DNA of 24,387 nt from JAFNAG01 sp041501225 (GTDB taxonomy: Bacteria; Acidobacteriota; UBA6911), in assembly GCA_041501225.1 (NCBI GenBank), contig JBGQNR010000072.1, positions 1 to 24,387 of the forward strand, read 5' to 3'. This document shows positions 24,192 to 24,387 of the stretch, one piece after another. A program made the position numbers and the translations under genes. The notes beneath the pieces are model-generated. The model saw only the letters and a list, made by a program, of their open reading frames with translations. It was not told the DNA's origin and ran no database searches. Every line of letters begins with the position of its first letter. Within the stretch, counting starts at the first letter, position 1.

Positions 24192-24387
24192 CGCTAGGAG
24201 CCCGTCCGAGAATTAGGAGGGGCCGCGTTCCGAGCGCCGAGGGGACAGATGCAAGGCGGCGCGACGCAGGCGATGTCGCTGTACATCGTCGAGGAGCGCC
24301 AACGCCGCAGATGCCCCCGCGCCGCCGGAACCCGAAGGGCGCATGGGGGTTGCGGGGCGATCTCCGCGTTGCTCGTCGTCAACGATG
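24192..24387 (-). repeat. Second copy of the palindromic repeat core, cut by window edge
   Basis: Bases 24231-24316, read on the minus strand, align with 1052-1135 with roughly a dozen differences (shared words GGGCATCTG, GCTCCTCGACGATGT, CATCGCCTGCGTCGCG, CCTTGCATCTG, GGCGCTCG). The central hairpin is kept while its loop differs (GATGT-CATC-ACATC in the first copy, a wider loop here). Flanks beyond the core are unlike the 29-bp terminal repeats of the first copy, and the distal end lies outside the window. Confidence 0.7.

Noticed and set aside
1..24387. CRISPR array, tRNA, rRNA, tmRNA or prophage genes
   Set aside because: No regularly spaced repeats, TPsiC-like motifs, rRNA blocks or phage/integrase genes were seen on either strand.

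Overview
The window looks like a chromosomal segment from a GC-rich Gram-negative bacterium, most plausibly an Acidobacteriota (or close relative) assembled from a metagenome. That assignment is inference. It rests on the mix of a bacillithiol enzyme (BshA), a VanZ-like protein, a zinc-ribbon/DUF2007 protein, adaptor-type transporter proteins that imply an outer membrane, and long intergenic spaces filled with palindromic dispersed repeats. No rRNA, tRNA, CRISPR array, integrase or transposase gene was found.

Left part (1-7572): a 3'-truncated serine O-acetyltransferase (minus) is followed by a 202-bp element with 29-bp terminal inverted repeats, then a triple-motif VanZ-like membrane protein (minus) that diverges from a secreted single-HKD phospholipase D-like protein (plus). 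The PLD gene converges, with a 3-nt gap, on a minus-strand run: BshA glycosyltransferase, an HPt phosphotransfer protein, a possible 24-codon ORF, and a NarL/LuxR response regulator. A palindrome-rich 264-bp element separates bshA from a two-gene unit made of a zinc-ribbon/DUF2007 protein and a small membrane protein.

Middle (7573-15858): homoserine dehydrogenase, a Fis-type regulator with tandem sensor repeats but no AAA+ domain, and NADP-type glutamate dehydrogenase are all on the minus strand. The two amino-acid enzymes concern aspartate-family and glutamate metabolism. Divergent from gdhA is a large protein that joins two receiver-like domains to a PEP synthase-type ATP-grasp domain and an unfamiliar C-terminus. 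It is followed by a nested palindromic element of about 325 bp.

Right part (15859-24387): a TerB-like protein and a HEAT-repeat protein precede a five-gene plus-strand operon. This operon encodes a secreted Gly-rich protein that may be a degenerate gluzincin, three consecutive HlyD/MacA-like adaptors (the third with a poly-Gly tail), and a MacB/FtsX-type permease, and it closes with a strong intrinsic terminator. No ATPase or TolC gene lies in the operon, so the permease must borrow an ATPase encoded elsewhere. A second copy of the core of the 969-1170 element lies inverted at the right edge.

Most unusual content: the ATPase-less triple-adaptor export operon, the receiver/ATP-grasp hybrid protein, and the family of nested intergenic palindromes.
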